Source of the DNA: Cristatella mucedo
Taxonomy: Eukaryota; Bryozoa; Phylactolaemata; Cristatellidae
Assembly (NCBI GenBank): GCA_009760855.2
Contig: WPIO01000175.1
Location: 381,001-445,000 of the forward strand
Direction of reading: 5' to 3'
Length of the DNA stretch: 64,000 bases
Below the pieces are notes generated by a model. It was not told the DNA's origin and did not search any database. It saw only the letters and a list, made by a program, of their open reading frames with translations. Made by a program: the position numbers and the translations under genes. Positions 1-33,924 of the stretch are shown piece after piece; positions within the stretch are counted from its first letter, which is position 1, and every line of letters begins with the position of its first letter.

Positions 1-717
1 ATCTTAAGCCAGCTTAGTGGCTAAAAGAAGTCTAAACTATTTTTTAATCCAAGTACTAGCACTAATAGGCAACCACATCATTTTTCTCTCTTCCGACAGG
101 GGTCTTTGCACCGCTTTCTATTTTGTAGCTGTTTTTTCGGAAAGAATCCTCTAACCTTTCTACGATACCGTTTTGGTTACTGCAATTTGTTTTTGAAAGA
201 CACTGTAAGCGTCATGATAGAGTAATATCTCCGTTAAAGAACCAGCATAGTTTAATACATTCTTTTTCAGACAGTCATTACGTGAATAATATCATGCTAG
301 CATAGCACCCTAAAACCAATAAGGAATTCAGCAGTCTTTGAAACCTATACAGAAGGTAGCAGACTTTTTTCAGTAATTATGTTATGAGGTCAAATACTTA
401 GAGCTTATTACTTACAATAAGTATTTTTGCGGAAGAGAGCCGGTAACAGACAGAAGTAAGTAAAGTAAGTAACTACCAGAAATGTCTTCGGGTCCTGCAC
501 TCTCGTCATTAAAGCAATTCAATTACAGGAAAATAGTCGACACTTTAGGGTAATAAAGAATTTAGCTGCTGAAGAATAACCCATTTCAGACATTTTATGC
601 CTGGCTCTCCTTCATTTACCAGTAAGAAAACATATAGATGCAGGATGTGATCTATATACATATGTTATCGAGAATAGGTGCCTGAACTATTGGATTGTTC
701 TAATTAATTTCTTGCAG
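1..717. other. Gene A intron, no features seen
   Basis: AT-rich sequence upstream of the first visible ankyrin exon. I see no exon, repeat or RNA gene in it. Confidence 0.5.
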
Positions 718-22001
<21,284 letters not shown>

Positions 22002-23929
22002 GTTCCAAGCTCCACGAATGGTATCTGTTGACAGAGCAGTGGACAGATTGACCTCCGCAGTGAACCAGCAACGATTACCTGGATAATTGCGAACGAGCAG
22101 CTGCTAGTATTTCCTAAGCACGTTAAACTCGAAACCATCGGCAAATATAGGTTCTCAGACTTTGAAGAGCCTGCTGCCTGAAGCTTTCTTCCAGTTCAAG
22201 CTGCAGCTTTTCCGCGGCACGATTAGGTGCGCTTCGCCGGCTTATTTTCAATTAGGGTAGGGGTTGGCTCTTTTGGCAAGCTTAGTCGCTGCTTTGATGC
22301 ATTAAAAAATGCCTACTTAAAATGCGATTGTCATTCGCCTGTCTCTACCCAAGAAAACTTAATATTGTTTAAGGCCCCTATCTTTTGCTGGAAAAGACCG
22401 AAAATTGTAGCGAGGGTGATTATGCAAAATAAATTGTATATAGTGGAAGGAAATGTTGTGAGAAAAAAGGTGGTCACCACCTTTCTTTCAATTGTTGCTA
22501 AGTTGGATGATTTCATTCGGATATTAGCACTAGACCTTTTCAGCATACGTTGTGAGCATATAATTTTAAATGATTTTAAGATTCATTTCACAATCAGCAT
22601 AGCTAATTAAGTCAGAAGAAGGATTTTGCAAAAAACGACAATTAAAAATTTGTTTTAGGTAGGCCCCAACTAGTCAAAAGATTTACTTAAAAGTGGGTTT
22701 CAGAACTTTGAAGTTAGTATGCTTCATGTTAACGATGCAGTCGAGGTAGGTAAGACAGGTTTGAAAATTTGGTTGTTTCGACCTGCATGACAAACAAGCA
22801 TAGCTCCAACTGTAGTCATCTTGTCGCTAAGTCATAAGAATGCGAAATTGGTGCCCCACGAAAGCATCAAAAAGACATCTCAAGTGCTCGGGCCAGCTTG
22901 GATGCTATATTATATTATAAGCAAGGCCAATTTATGCACTGCAACTCAGTCAAAGAAGTTCAGTACGTAAGTTTATTAAAAAAGCGGCATAATTCGCTCT
23001 GGCTGTGTGGGTGTTATAATACTCCTGAACGGGTCGCCCTTAAATCTCTGTTAAGGATTATGACGTAGAGGTGCTGCTGCCTTCGACTAACACCCGAGGC
23101 TGCTTCCTGGTACATGGGAAATTGCTTGCCGGTGGTGGCTCTAGGTAGCATGACATTCTGACACAAAAAGGAAGACAAACGGCAATCAGGTGTCTTCGAA
23201 TGTTTAGGAAATTTATCTCAGCTTATCTTCGTGAAAAAAGCTTAGTTGCCATCGTGCATAACAGACTTGACTGAAGAGACTTGAGCTGAAACGTGACCAT
23301 AAACTGAATGATGACATCCAGCTTATTGGCAAACGTTAAGTTAAATAGGCTGGCTGAAATCACTTTGACAGTTTTGCATTATAATTCATATTTCATAGTA
23401 TAGCAATTTGTTGATCTTCTTTGAACGAAGAAACTTTTTCTGCCTCCCGACTGTGTAGGATATTAACACAAATGATTGAGTTGATGCTGCAAAAGAATTA
23501 ATCGATATTAATGTGCTGGAAGGCAGGATTGCTTAAGTACGACTGAACATCACTGGCATAAAAATAAATGCATCGAGACGTATATTGAAAAGGTCTTCGG
23601 ATGCCCACTCCCAAATGTGCTCAAAACTATCCTAGCATGGTACTAATACGTCGAGGTATTAGCTTGAAAATCTTTGTCAAACATATTTGCAAGGTTTGAG
23701 CTTTTGTATTCAGTAGTTTACTTTTTCATGCTTCCCGTTCTCTCTCTCTTAAAGGAACTGGAATCGGAGCCATTGGTGGCCTGCACTCAAAAACTCCCAT
23801 CTATAAGCGACCTTTTTGTGTGGCCTAACCACACCCTCTTTGAAGGATGCATGGAGCTTAGCTCAGGCGAAGCGCAATAATAAATGTTTTTGTAAGAAGT
23901 ATAGCAGTAGGATCTGCCATAATATCCCC
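22002..23929. other. Gene A 3' flank
   Basis: The first few hundred bases are probably 3' UTR. The rest is AT-rich with no recognised exon or element. The 127-codon frame at 22227-22610 has no family features. Confidence 0.4.
22428..22433 (+). promoter_or_regulatory. Possible polyadenylation signal for gene A
   Basis: An AATAAA hexamer lies about 430 bp after the TGA of the channel exon, inside AT-rich DNA with no coding features. It is a plausible 3' end signal, but the hexamer is common by chance in this AT-rich background. Confidence 0.35.
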
Positions 23930-24780
23930 TGCTAAATTGGAGTGGAATCTAGGTGTAATGTTCCGAAGTGACCTTACATTAGACGACCACATCAGCTCCA
24001 CAATCAAGTCTGCCTACTTTCAGATACATAATATTGCTAAAATGTGGGCTTGTTTATATGATGATATCATTTATAAGTTGATCTATGCGTTAGCAAAACC
24101 CGTCTCGACTTCTGTAACGCTCTGCTTGCTGGCCTACCGGCATGTGGAATCAGGCGATTACAGCTGGCATAAAACTCCCCAGCTAGGCTTGTCTGTCGTG
24201 AGCGGTGCAATTGACACATCCCAACGCTTCTTATAGACATGCACTGCCTACCAGTCAATGAACGGATCTATTTAATGGTTTTGTCACTGATTTTTAGGTT
24301 CATTCGTTCTTTGGCTCCAGCCTATCTCGCAGATCTACTCCACCAGGCCAAACATTGTACCACCCGCTTTTCGGAATCCAACAGTTTACCAATACCTCCT
24401 ACAAACCTCAAATCCTTTGGAGACCGTGCATTTAGTTCGTATGCTGCTCCCAAAGCCTGGAATTTACTCCCGACGTCCGTCACGACGTCCCCTGACTTGA
24501 CCACATTTGAAAAAACTTGAAAACGCAGTTATTTAGGACGTCCTTTAGAGGCTCCCTGTGATTCGTCCTGTATGTGCTTATGGGTGCTGACATTAAGCAT
24601 GCTGCCACTAACCACACTTGCATGCTGACCCTGTGCATGTCAACCATAACTATGTTAATCATGTTTTCTATCAATCATAATATCTCTCACCATTTGATCG
24701 TGTTTTTTTGCAGCAAATGTAAAGCGCTTAGAAAGAGATTTAGTTCTCCGACGGCACATTACCAGGTTTTTGTTATTATC
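23930..24780 (+). mobile_element. LINE-A copy, RT C-terminal part and 3' UTR
   Basis: Decayed frames still read NLGVMFRSDLTLDDHISSTI and FGDRAFSSYAAPKAWNLLPT, the LINE-A RT C terminus, followed by the 3' UTR and hairpin (aaagcgcttagaaagag) and a weak ATT tail. Confidence 0.8.
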
Positions 24781-25429
24781 AGAAATCGGAAAATTTCAGG
24801 AGCAGAGTGTAAAATATTCCAAGGTCCGCAATAGCACAGGATTTAAGGTACTTCCTTTTCACGACTGACGTGCTGGGCTCGAATCCTGTAGTGGGCAATA
24901 CTGTGATGCCTACTTCATGCAATGATGTGCTTTACATTTCTAACCTTGCCATTCCTGCTGTTTAACGAGCATACCACCACGAATAATTCGATCGTACTTT
25001 GTTTGCTGCAAATGCATAGTTCCTAGAAAGAGATTGAGTCCTCTGATGTTGCTAAATCAAATGCATTATGGTTTTATTATTATTATGACAGTGGTTGAGG
25101 CTCTTGCGGTTCAGCCACTATGCAAATGAGGCTGTTAAATATGCTAATATGTTCAACTACTACTCCTTCTATAGGGCCAACAGGCGTCTTAGGTTATTAG
25201 CTGTCACCTTAGAGACGGATGCTGAGGTAAAGCGAGGAAAAGAGAATAATTTTTTTTCAAGAGGGAAGATTGCACCAGGGAACGTGCTCTCTGATCTTAC
25301 CTATCCCAGAACTAAGCAAGTATTCTCCCGAAGCCTGGAACGCACTCCCGACTTGCGTCGCGATATCTTCTTACTTGACCACATTTAAAAAGAAACTGAA
25401 AACGCACCAACTTATCACAGCATTTAGTA

Positions 25430-25582
25430 TATATAATTCATATATAATTTATTTATATAGCTGCCCTAGAGAACCTAATCTCTATTCAGGCGCTTCACAT
25501 ATGCCTCGGGGCTCGAGCCCACGACCTCAGTCTGACCTTGGTCGGGGCGAGCACCTTAACCGCTAGACTAAACTAGCTCGGC
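25430..25582 (-). mobile_element. SINE-1 copy inserted in LINE-A, with target-site duplication
   Basis: A complete minus-strand SINE-1: tRNA-like head (GTCTAGCGGTTAAGGTGCTC, box B GGCTCGAGCCC) and a hairpin tail with TATATAAATAAAT. The 5-bp TAGTA at 25425-25429 is repeated at 25583-25587, and removing the insert restores the LINE-A order. Confidence 0.8.
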
Positions 25583-25832
25583 TAGTAGGTCCCTGTGATT
25601 TGTCCTGTATGTGAAAACTTTAAAACGCACTTATTGAGAAATTTTTTTAGTGGCTCCCTGTGACTCGTCCGGTATGTGCTTATGTATTCTGACACTGTGC
25701 ATGCTAACACTAACCATGCTAGCACGCTGACCTTGGGCATGACACCCCTAACCATGTTATTCGTGTTGTTAATTCAGCATGCCTACCACTCACAATTCGA
25801 TCGTGTTTCCTTTCCTGGAAATTTAAAGCACC

Positions 25833-25878
25833 GAGAGAGAGAGAGAGAGAGAGAGAGATATATATATATATATATATA
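25833..25878. repeat. (GA)13(TA)10 compound microsatellite
   Basis: Pure GA then TA dinucleotides, placed inside the LINE-A terminal hairpin region. Confidence 0.95.
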
Positions 25879-26514
25879 GTTTTCTCCGATGGTGTTCCAT
25901 CAAGTGTATTATTTTGTAAGCGATAATAAAGGGACAATATATTACATTGGATGGTTAAAAATAAATTGTAGTAGGTGTCTTAACTACGCCAATATACTGT
26001 GTAGTCGAGATGAACAAAAGAAATATCAGAATTAATGCTAACGTCGAATGTTGTTGAACGGTTGTTCGCCCAGATCAAGCAGATTTTTCACAGAAACTCC
26101 GAAGACTACAATTGCACACGCTAGAAGCTTTGGTTTTCCTTAAGCACAAATAGAGATCTGTAGATTTTGGTGGTGGTGGCAGTAACTCTGACGATGACAG
26201 CGTACTGTATTCTTTGCAAGTACGAATACGATATATTGTATTGTTTGCTATACAAGCAAACTATTTATAGATGGCTTTGAAAATTGACAATAAAAAAACT
26301 TACTATTCAAATGCATGATCTATTCTGCAAATAGTAAATATCAAGAGTAAAATCATTCATTTGCTTACCCCAAGGATTGAATGATAAAATACGCAAATAA
26401 GTGAGCTAATAACGAGTTGGTTTATGGTCTGAGATTGTATCAACGAACTGCTGATTAATGATTCCACTACTTTCAAAATAGAAAAAGTGCAATTTCTACA
26501 AAAGTACGTATATG

Positions 26515-26655
26515 CTGTTTCGGGCCAGTAGTTAAGGCGCCTGAATGGAGATTGAGTGCCCCGACCAATGTCTCGCCAGGGTCACGGTCTCGAGACAAGT
26601 GACAAATGCGAAGCGCCTGACTGAAGATTAAGTTCTCTTAGGGCGATTTAAAAAT
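26515..26655 (+). mobile_element. SINE-1 copy, decayed head
   Basis: Begins gggccagtagttaaggcgcc, has a degraded box B (ggtctcgagac) and ends gcgaagcgcctgactgaaga then ttctcttagggcga, the SINE-1 tail. Confidence 0.65.
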
Positions 26656-26806
26656 ATATCAAGCTCTATTTATCTATTCCAAGCAAAGTTCTTAGGATAT
26701 CTCTTGCGATTTGCTTAGCACATACTGGTGGAGAGAAAGCGTGTCCAGCGCTAGGTGCATAATATGCACAACTTAAGCATGAACTAGTTCGTTTACTTAT
26801 AAAAAA

Positions 26807-27290
26807 TGATAAAAATAATGCACTTGATAAAGCGCCCTCAGTGAACTCAATCTCTTCTAGGCGCTTTACATTAGCTGCAAAGAGAAACGCGATTGAACGG
26901 TGAGTAATACCATGCTTGATAACCAAATGAAATGAATAACATGGTTAGGAGTGACATGACCAGGGTCAGCATGCAAATATGGTTAGTGGCAGCATGCACA
27001 GTGCCAGCGCGCGTAAGCACATGAAAGATGAATCACGAGGACCTACTAAATGCTGTCCTACATAGGTGTATTTTAAGTTTTATTAAAATGCTGTCAAGTC
27101 AAGGGATGTTGCAGCGCAAGTCGGGAGAAAGTTTCAGGCTGTGAGAGCATACGAACTAAATGCACGGTCTCCAAAGGATTTGAGGTTCGTACGAGGTATT
27201 GGTAAATTGTTGGATTACGAAAAGCGGCTGGTAGGATGCTTGGTCTAGTGGGGGAGTAGATCTGAGAGATAGACTGGTGCTGAATGGCTG
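26807..27290 (-). mobile_element. LINE-A 3' end
   Basis: From ataatgcacttgataaagcg (hairpin) through the 3' UTR (catggttaggagtgacatg) into the antisense of the RT C terminus (gaactaaatgcacggtctcc). Tail poly(AAT) is short. Confidence 0.85.
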
Positions 27291-27832
27291 AGCGAGGCAG
27301 GTTCTTTCTACTTTTTAAGTGCCGAGTCATTAAATGGCTTAGTGTCAATCGGGAGTGACATCCAGGCTTAAAAACACACGAAAAGAAAGCACAATCTTTA
27401 AATAAGAGTTCGGGCAACTCCTGCCTTTATGTCAGACGCGGTAAGTATCTAGTCCGGCATAACGGCCCGTAGCTGTTGGAACCGGCCTAACTGAACAGTG
27501 GCGGTTTTGTTCCCCTATATTATTGCTGTGTCAGCTCCAGCTGCAACCACGAGTTTATTTTTAGAAATTACTTCTGGAGCTTTTTTTTTTTAAAGAAAAA
27601 GTGCCTGACCAGGTAAGCATGATAAATGTCCAACCTTTTTATTGCTGTCTATACCGTCTGTTGAGCCAGTTTGTTTGTTCGTCTGGCCAGGCATACTACT
27701 TCGGCCCGGCTTATAACCGGCGTGGTTTCTTCTTGCCTAGTGTGCCTACTTGACGCCTCAAAATGGCCTTGTAGTCCAAAACGTTTGGTGACTTCTGCTA
27801 TAGAGGAGTAGGAGGTTGGTTAGAGGGCACAG

Positions 27833-28447
27833 CTATACGACGTAAATCACAACTACACGTGACTCGATCGTAAATCTGAAGTGCACCTGATCAGCCGCCA
27901 TAGGAAGACGATGAAAGTTTCTAAAAGAGAGTGACAGAACCAGACATAAATATGCTGCTAAATAAGCAGCATAGTAGGTTGGTGTGAAGTGGTGCAAAGT
28001 TGCAGTTTCGTCGTTACAGGGCAGACTCTGCAGAGTTATAGCACTTCTAATATGGGAACAAGTGGTGTATCCTTGCGAAGTACGTGCACATGGACTGCAC
28101 GTGCCCAAATATGTTTTGGCTGCACGTAAGGGGGCTTGGATTAGATCGTTAAAAGCGTCGAGTGGTCTTGTTGTCCCAGCACAAATCACGTAAGGGAAAA
28201 CTGGACAGCCACAGAACTCCGACCAGGCAATGATGGCCTTGACCGAGGTATGTTTACCTTAGCTTGAAATGACTACGGTTGGCCGTAGGAACCGAACAAG
28301 GGGCACCCAAACCACTACAGAGATAGCATTACCAGCCGTCGCTGGTTTAGGAAGGGCTGGCAGAAGCGACGCAAACATCACGAGCATAACAAAATGCATA
28401 TCGAAAGTCTTCACTCGTAGGTAGGTGAAGTCACGCTCGTTCTGCAT
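27833..28447 (-). CDS. Candidate two-exon minus-strand gene with signal-peptide-like start
   Basis: Read on the minus strand, exon 1 starts at ATG 28447 (or the in-frame ATG at 28399) and ends at 28333 before a gtaatg donor. MHFVMLVMFASLLPALPKPA looks like a secretion signal. Exon 2 would start at 28200 after gctgtccag and run to a stop at 27833; the phases agree (G plus TT). It reads FPYVICAGTTRPLDAFNDLI, has several cysteines (CSPCARTSQGYTTC), and a later hydrophobic AAYLAAYLCLVLSLSF. This would be a small secreted or membrane protein of about 150 residues. There is no recognised domain, and chance is possible in this AT-rich DNA. Confidence 0.25.
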
Positions 28448-28901
28448 ACACTAAAAACAGTGCAATCGATAATCCCTATCGATACCTAGGATTCAAACGA
28501 AGGATTTCAATGAGGAATACTTTAAGACTTAGCAATTAGGACCTCAAATTGGCTTAGCTCAGATGAATTGGTCTGGTCATGTACCCCAGTCGATGAACGA
28601 TCTGCCTCGATCTTGTGTATGCTTTCTCAAGCTAGACTGTTGGGATAGGGGTTGGTCGGCTTGTAGGTCTGTGGTCGTCATTATTAGAATCATCATTGAA
28701 TACCGAAGACTTTGTACGGCGATTGAGAATAACAGCGAGAAAAGAAGGAGTGTCTATGCAGCCCATATTGTTCGTTAGAGAACAGAGTGACTAGGCAACT
28801 AATAGTCACAGATCCCTCGGCTGAGGTTGAGTTCGAAGTGGTCGAGATAAGGCTGACAATCGCTTGCGTCAGCTCAGGCTTATAGTTGATTTACGGACTA
28901 C

Positions 28902-29029
28902 CTGTGCATCCGGGTTGTAGGCTGGTAGCTGGAATATCGGCAGCTGCTTTTGCTGTGCCGGGGCCTCTATCGTTACGTCGAGTGGGCGACGGTAGCACGA
29001 GAGCTCAGAAGTCGTAATCACTTTACCCC
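28902..29029 (-). CDS. Candidate minus-strand exon, unrecognised
   Basis: On the minus strand a good acceptor (ctttggtttacttcag) precedes GG-GGT, and the exon reads GKVITTSELSCYRRPLDVTI then EAPAQQKQLPIFQLPAYNPD before CAG|gtagtc. The codon use is GC-rich against its flanks, and the sequence is Pro/Gln-rich and non-repetitive. It lies 5' of the signal-peptide-like candidate on the same strand, but I cannot link the two by phase. Confidence 0.3.
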
Positions 29030-30769
29030 CTGAAGTAAACCAAAGGTAATTTGAGCTCAGTCTCACAACTACCTTATTCCAAAGAGAAGCTCATCCAGAA
29101 CAGGGGCCTGTGTCGTGTTGCAGCAGCGGAGTACTAATACCGAGATTGGATAGACGATTAAGCAGAAGTAGCAGGTAGGTTTTTGCTGAAACTGTCAATG
29201 TTAGAGGCCTTTATATTTCCCAGTTCAAGGGGAGATTTTGCTACCAAAGGGGAATCGAGCTGCAGGATCATTCAAATGTATTTGGATATACATAAATAGG
29301 TAATAGTTTAACGTCGTAGCACATAGCCACCGACTTCGAATATTTGGTCAAATTCGTCACCCAGTAATGCAAGCAGGGCTATGTACACGAGCCTCATGAG
29401 AAAATGAATCTGTAAATCTGAGAAATGAACGTCATAATTGTTCATTTGGCTAATCAAGAGTGCTATTAAAAGCACTCAGTATGAGGAATGGATAAATTAC
29501 GGAGGTCAATACCAAAATGAGATCTGATGCCTTTCACTTGGCGAGTATTTTTACTGGTGGCGATGGCTTATTTCTGCTATCGGAAGCTTACTGAAGCACG
29601 AGAAGTGCTGTACGTGAAATTCCCAATAACGGCTATGACTTAGCTGCAAGAAATTGAATTTGATGCAGGAGTGAGGGTGCGACAATAGCAACGTTCCACT
29701 CGTGGTCGACGTACATTCAATGACCACCATGTCTGTATGTGTAGGTTTTTTAAGGGTAAACATCGAGAAAAGCTGCAAGACATGGTCAGCAATCAACAAT
29801 ACAGCACCAAACAAATCAGAAAATCACCAATGCAACAATTCAACAACAGATGGGGAGACAATGCTGCAAATATATGTCAACATCGACATTGCAGCAAGGC
29901 AAAATTAAAGAAATGTAGCAATGAGGGCCGAGAAAATGCTGCCAATATATGCTCAATAATTAGATAATCGTCTGGAAAAATTCAAAAGACAAGATGTTAG
30001 AAAAGGAATGCGTAGTGCTGACTATTTCCACATAAAATGAAATAATTCTGAAAAGGATATGCTTGGGAAAAACTAGTTCTAACCGAGGAGTAAACCGAAA
30101 GAAGAAAATCAAAAAGTAACACATGCATGAGTCTTTGCATCCTTTACGAATAGTGTGGGTTCTTGTTGAACGCGGGTTCTTCACTGTATAGCATTAAAGC
30201 AGGTTGAAGTACAGGCTTGTGACTTATACACAGCTTCATTTAGAACGCAGCCTTCGGCCTTGAAAATTCCGTAATTCGTTCAGCTATAAATGGCTCCACG
30301 TGAAATTTTAATGCTAGTTCAGAATTTCTGGGAAGTGAGTTTATTAAATCCTTCTTTATTTCAGTTGAAGACCTTTTTCGCCATTTATGCCATCAACCAT
30401 TCTTGGATTTTGTATTCTGAAATCAAGGTTGACTAAAAATATTTTCCATCACTCTTAATTACCGTTCTTTAGTTCTCTCCGTGTTTCCGTATCAGGATAC
30501 TCATAAAGCCTAGGTATCCCTGAAGGATCGGACTCCAGATCCGATACAAAAAGTGCCCAAAATGCAAGGTGCACACAGCAGTCGGTATTTCTCGCTAGGC
30601 CTATATAGGGAGGCATACAGAAACCCTCGTAGGTAAGCAGAGTAGATGCCTAATGAGGTCATGAAAAAGAAGCTTATCTGCTGGAGACCCTATACTCTCT
30701 CTTCTGAGGTCATCACTGGCTGAGAACCTGGGGCTTTTGTCGTAACTCAGATTTGTAGTGCTTCTCTAG

Positions 30770-31035
30770 TTAAAAGGGATATTCCACAGTCTTTTAAAGC
30801 GACCATTGTTCTACCGGGACTTAAAAAGCACGGGTCATATTTACAGATCCCAGTAAACCATCACTCAGTTGTCTTCCTGCATTTTTTCTGGAGGATTCTC
30901 GACAGGTTTGCCTCTTCGAAGTTTATAAAAAAAAACCGAAAGAGGTGGATTATCAAAGAAACTTCATTATAAGTTAGAGAACAACCACTCGACAGAAACA
31001 ACTCTCCTCCGTGTGACAGATGACAATGAAACTGT
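30770..31035 (+). mobile_element. Decayed RT fragment (N-terminal palm) of a CR1/L2-like LINE
   Basis: The + strand still reads pieces like SFKATIVLPGLKKHG, PVNHHSVVFLHFFWRILDRF and, after a frameshift, EQPLDRNN. These match the order of RT motifs seen at 43980-44230 (FKNTLVRPLL, NYLLVSLLQFLSKTLER). Family A or B is unclear. Confidence 0.5.
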
Positions 31036-31619
31036 AGTGCTAAATTATCGAGACTATGGCATATATTTATTAGTGACAGTTCCTGTAATGAATGTGAACC
31101 GATTATGCGCATAAGCTATGGCCGAAGCGGCATGAAAGCCGATGTTTTAGGAAGGGCACAAAGTTGCTCTTCGGGAATAGGCATTCGAGCCGATTGGAGT
31201 TGTATACCATTGAGAGGTCGATACACGCTATGGCTGCTATTTAAAGCCTTCACACTTCTGCTCTGTCAGGTAGACTCTTTTCTACACAATTGATAATGCC
31301 AAGGTGTGTTGAAGTATGGGCACCATTCATAGCCGCCGTGCCCCAGCAACTGTCGGCATTACTGTGTGCATCGGTGCTGCATATACCAGGCGCTAGCCAT
31401 GGTACGAAAGTCAGGTGCAGCCTGTATTTCTAGCTCGTTGGCTGACACAAGTACCATTACGAGCTATGTGTTTTACTCGTTATTTGGCCTACGCCGATAA
31501 ATAAATAAATATATATGCATATATATGTATAGTGTCTCTCTCTCTCTCTCTAGATATAGGCATCTATAATATATAAGCATAATGTATAATATATATAATA
31601 ATATATAAGCATATATATA

Positions 31620-31626
31620 TATATAT

Positions 31627-31709
<83 letters not shown>

Positions 31710-31833
31710 CTTATTTATTTATTTATTTATGTATTTTATTTTTTTATTTATTTTATTTATTTTATTTACTTATTTATTTTTTTTATTTTTTTTATTTATT
31801 TATTTATTTTTATTTTTATTTTTATTTATTTGT
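31620..31833. repeat. (TTTA)n tetranucleotide tract
   Basis: About 110 bp of regular TTTA/ATTT units followed by about 100 bp of interrupted TTTA/TTTTA variants; flanked on the left by TA-rich runs from 31505. Confidence 0.95.
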
Positions 31834-32089
31834 TTAACCAGCTTCTTCGAAAAAGGGGAGGGTTATGGATTGATTTTCCCTCCAAAAATCGCACTAGGGG
31901 TTATCTACAAAGGAATTGAATGCAAGTCCACGTTGAAAGCTTCACTGTCGCCCACCTTGAACCGTGTTGTCGAACCTCTAAGAGACAGTGCATAACACTA
32001 ATGGAAGCCGTCAACACAGATTTGTGATGCTTAAATTTTCTCTGACTATTTGTAACTATCGTGCCATTCCATGGGCAAATGCTTGAATA

Positions 32090-32905
32090 TCCTTTTGTTA
32101 GATTACCACATCAACTACACAATCAACTAAGCTGACTTTCAGCTACATAACATTGCTAAAATTCGGGCTTGCTTAGACATGGGTACCGCATGTAAGTGGG
32201 TCCATGCATTTGTGAAATTCCGTCTCTGACATCTGTAACTGTCTCTGTAATCTGACATCTGTAACTCATTGCTTGCTGGCCTACAGGCCTGTGGCATCAG
32301 GCGCTTGGAGCAGCTGCAAAACTCTGCAGCTAGGCTTGTCTGTTGTGAGCTGCACAGTTGCCACATTACACCACTTCTCCGCGACTTTCTCCGGCTACCA
32401 CTCAAGCAGCGGATCGGCTTAATGGTTTTGTTGCTCACTTTTTGATCCCTTCACTTTTTGCCTTCAGCCTACCTATCAGATCAACTGCCCTAGCAGGCCA
32501 AGCATCGTACCACCAGCTCTTTGGAATCAAACTGTTTACCTATACCTCGTGCAACCTCAAATCCTTTGGAGACCGTGCATTTAGTTCGTATGCTCCCAAA
32601 GCCTAGAACTCAGTCCTGACTTGCGTCACGACATCCCCTGACTTGACCACATTTAAAAATAAATTAAAAATAAACCTATTTACGACAGCATTTAGTAGGT
32701 TCATGCGATTCGTCCTTTCTGCGTGCTAACACTGTGTATGCTGCCACTTACCATACTTTGCATGCTGACCCTGCTCATATCACCTGTTACCTATGTTATT
32801 CTTGCTGTTTATTAAGTATTACACCATTCACCATTCGATCATGTTTACTTTTTAGCAAACGTAATGCCCCAAAAAGAGATTGAGTTCTCTGAGGTTGATT
32901 TCTCA
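32090..32905 (+). mobile_element. LINE-A copy, RT C-terminal part and 3' UTR
   Basis: Decayed but collinear with 54690-55470: acaacattgctaaaattcggg, tctgcagctaggcttgtctg, aaatcctttggagaccgtgc, then the 3' UTR and a weak hairpin. Confidence 0.8.
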
Positions 32906-33679
32906 GTGTATGATTATCATCATAATTATGATTACTATATTTGACTATGGGAACATCCAGACCTTCCAATCTTCTGTCAGCAATTAGTTCACTTAGATGC
33001 CTTCTGCTCAGGAAATATTGGTTGTCGACCTGATCCACGCTAGAGCCTATTAGCTTTGCCCTCATCACCCTGTTGATCGAGGTAGTCCCACTTGGCTCAC
33101 CATTTCCGGACCATTATTATATCCGAATTCTTTTCCTTACAGAGAACCGTCCGATTCTTGCCCTGTGAATCCTCCACGATTACTTTCCAATATTCGACGG
33201 AATAGGTTTTCCTTTTTGCACTCATCAAGTATGAGGATCAAAATATTGGTCCCTTTCTGTCTGCGATTAAATCCAGTATTACGGAGTCATAATTGAAGAC
33301 TAATGAAATGGACCGGCAATAGTGACGATACCCGGCTGTATTTGACATTTAAACCGTTTAAATCTGCTGCAATGACCGAAAAAATTGGGTTCCTGCCTCA
33401 CAAACGTTCGATCGTGGATTCTGACCCATTTTCACTCATTAAATGACTATGCGACCGAGTTCATACTCATTGGACGCAATACCTACGAGGCTTGGCAAAG
33501 AGATTGTACACTTATAATGGATGATACTGTTATTTGAGGGTCACAGCTTGCCTTTAATTAAAGTCATGGGCTCTTTGATAACTCCCCAATTTCGAAGGTT
33601 GTATTACGAATGCTGCCTTCAAAGCTAATAATCGCGTACGATCCCTGTCAAAGATTAAAGAAAGGTTTGCTGATTAAAC

Positions 33680-33860
33680 ATGCAAGACAAGTCCAGAAGA
33701 TTTATTTGCAATATGGCAGGAAGCCTTATATAATTTCGCCGTCGATTGCAGTGGGCAATACAGGTTTGCCTACGGTAGGACTCAAACCCACGACCTTGGT
33801 CATGAAAAGAAAGCCAACTCATGCGCTAAGACCCATTGCTTATCCACCCCGATGGCTTCC
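33680..33860 (-). mobile_element. SINE-2-like tRNA-derived copy, diverged
   Basis: On the minus strand it reads CATCGGGGTGGATAAGC, then CATGACCAAGGTCGTGGGTT, TGAGTCCTACCG and GTATTGCCCAC, the order of the SINE-2 head with a mutated box B. Confidence 0.5.
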
Positions 33861-33924
33861 AACCATTTGACTAGCTGCCCCGGTTTTGTCTACACTGGAT
33901 TTCTGTATTTCCGCTTTGCTGGCA

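Larger units (their letters stand above)
25290..25913 (+). mobile_element. LINE-A copy interrupted by SINE-1 and microsatellites
   Basis: LINE-A sequence from agcctggaacgcactcccga up to agcatttagta at 25429 continues with ggtccctgtg after the SINE at 25430-25582. The 3' UTR contains a partial internal duplication around 25590-25670. The terminal hairpin has been replaced in part by (GA)n and (TA)n runs (25833-25878). Confidence 0.75.

Noticed and set aside
22227..22610. 127-codon open frame after gene A
   Set aside because: Low-complexity AT-rich composition, no motif; likely chance in the 3' flank.
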